DNA from: Capitella teleta
Lineage: Eukaryota > Annelida > Polychaeta > Capitellidae
Direction: 5' to 3'
DNA: 64,000 nucleotides
NCBI GenBank assembly: GCA_000328365.1
Contig: KB311417.1
Span: forward strand, 294,640-358,639
Shown here: positions 63,278-64,000 of the stretch, in pieces
Position numbering within the stretch: position 1 is the stretch's first letter
How the letters are laid out: the number at the start of each line of letters is the position of its first letter
Translations under genes and position numbers: made by a program
The notes under the pieces: model-generated
What the model saw: the letters and a program-made list of their open reading frames with translations, nothing else
Databases searched by the model: none
What the model was told of the DNA's origin: nothing

Positions 63278-64000
63278 TCTTTTCAGTTGCACCGAAGACC
63301 AGTGAAGCTCTTCTCCATGCCTCCTAATGCACTCGACCTTTTGACTTATTGCTCATCCAAATCGTCACTTTATCGCATGTCACCGGCTGAAGAGAATACA
63401 AGAGTGCACATGCATAACGCATGAGGGGTTAACTTTGGTCCCTTGAATTAATGATGGGATAGCAATTAGTCACGCAGCCCTCAGATGATCGACGAGACCT
63501 CCAAACTTGCGAACGAGATGCTCATAATGTAATACGCTCGTCTTTTTACCCAAATTATACAGCACTGAACGCAACCTGCATAGTGCATCTGTTATAAAAT
63601 GTTCAACTTGTTGCAACATTTATCGGAAAGTTTCAGAAATAAGTGATACACTAGTGAAATGAAAGAGATGCCCACCCATAACCCACGGAATATTTCTTTG
63701 ATAATTACTGCTTTGTGTCCATTGACATTCTAGATGACGATATTCGCTGGGTTAATTCTAATCGAAGAAGCAAGATGGACATTGTAACTCTGAGATAACT
63801 TATTTGGTGGAAATTAAAACAGAATCTTTAGTTTATTCGATAGGCACTCATAATTGAGTTCACCCTCGGTTCGGAAGCCCACCGACATGTTTATGTCATG
63901 CATTGCATTCAAGATAACTTAGAAATAGTTTGCTGTGAATCCAACATAATTACGCCAAGTGGCTAAACAAAAAAATGATACATTGCACCACTACGGTCTT
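63278..64000. other. Window end; no gene seen
   Basis: No supported coding segment; the sequence runs off the window. Confidence 0.4.

Noticed and set aside
1-64000. Retrovirus, LTR element or Polinton fossils
   Set aside because: I looked for reverse transcriptase, integrase, capsid-like or long terminal repeat signals and recognised none.

Overview
The window is animal (metazoan) nuclear DNA. It is AT-rich by eye, and its genes are split by GT-AG introns, many of them only 49-60 nt in the first gene. The genes are membrane-transport and channel families typical of bilaterians: MATE/SLC47, ABCC, TRPC and a BK-channel beta subunit. Intergenic DNA is full of microsatellites, minisatellites and short inverted-repeat transposons. 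A marine invertebrate with a fairly compact genome fits best; I cannot name the species. I recognised no bacterial, viral, CRISPR, rRNA or tRNA feature, and no LTR or retrovirus-like fossil.

Layout. 799-4500 (+): a complete 17-exon MATE-family transporter with a 43-bp minisatellite just downstream. 6579-10007 (+): a complete 9-exon gene for an unrecognised 432-residue protein built of about four copies of one module; its 3' end overlaps that of the next gene, tail to tail. 10464-18298 (-): an ABCC/MRP4-like ABC transporter, open throughout, whose ATP-binding motifs are largely replaced. 18438-21825 (-): an unrecognised, probably extracellular, multi-exon gene. 23905-32935 (-): a TRPC channel with two tandem-duplicated exon pairs, one for the pore plus S6 and one for a C-terminal segment. 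33-44.9 kb: no recognisable gene. 44879-51871 (+): an unrecognised, low-complexity, Ser/Arg-rich protein. 55214-60892 (+): a two-exon BK (KCNMB-like) beta subunit whose roughly 5-kb intron is full of transposons and repeats.

Mobile DNA. There are two inverted copies of a ~700-bp element bounded by TTAA (42.3 and 55.9 kb), two inverted copies of a ~205-bp MITE (46.2 and 63.1 kb), a 1.46-kb mariner-like inverted-repeat element (57.2-58.65 kb) holding a (TTCA)n tract and a second MITE, and two opposite copies of a LINE/SINE-type 3' tail (25.3 and 61.3 kb).

No single pathway joins these genes; several concern ion flux and excitability. The observations most worth following are the TRPC gene with two pairs of apparently mutually exclusive exons, the ABC transporter that kept its fold but appears to have lost canonical ATPase chemistry, and the four-module protein of unknown function. 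Exon borders were placed by hand and could be off by a base or two; joins that I could not put in phase are flagged.
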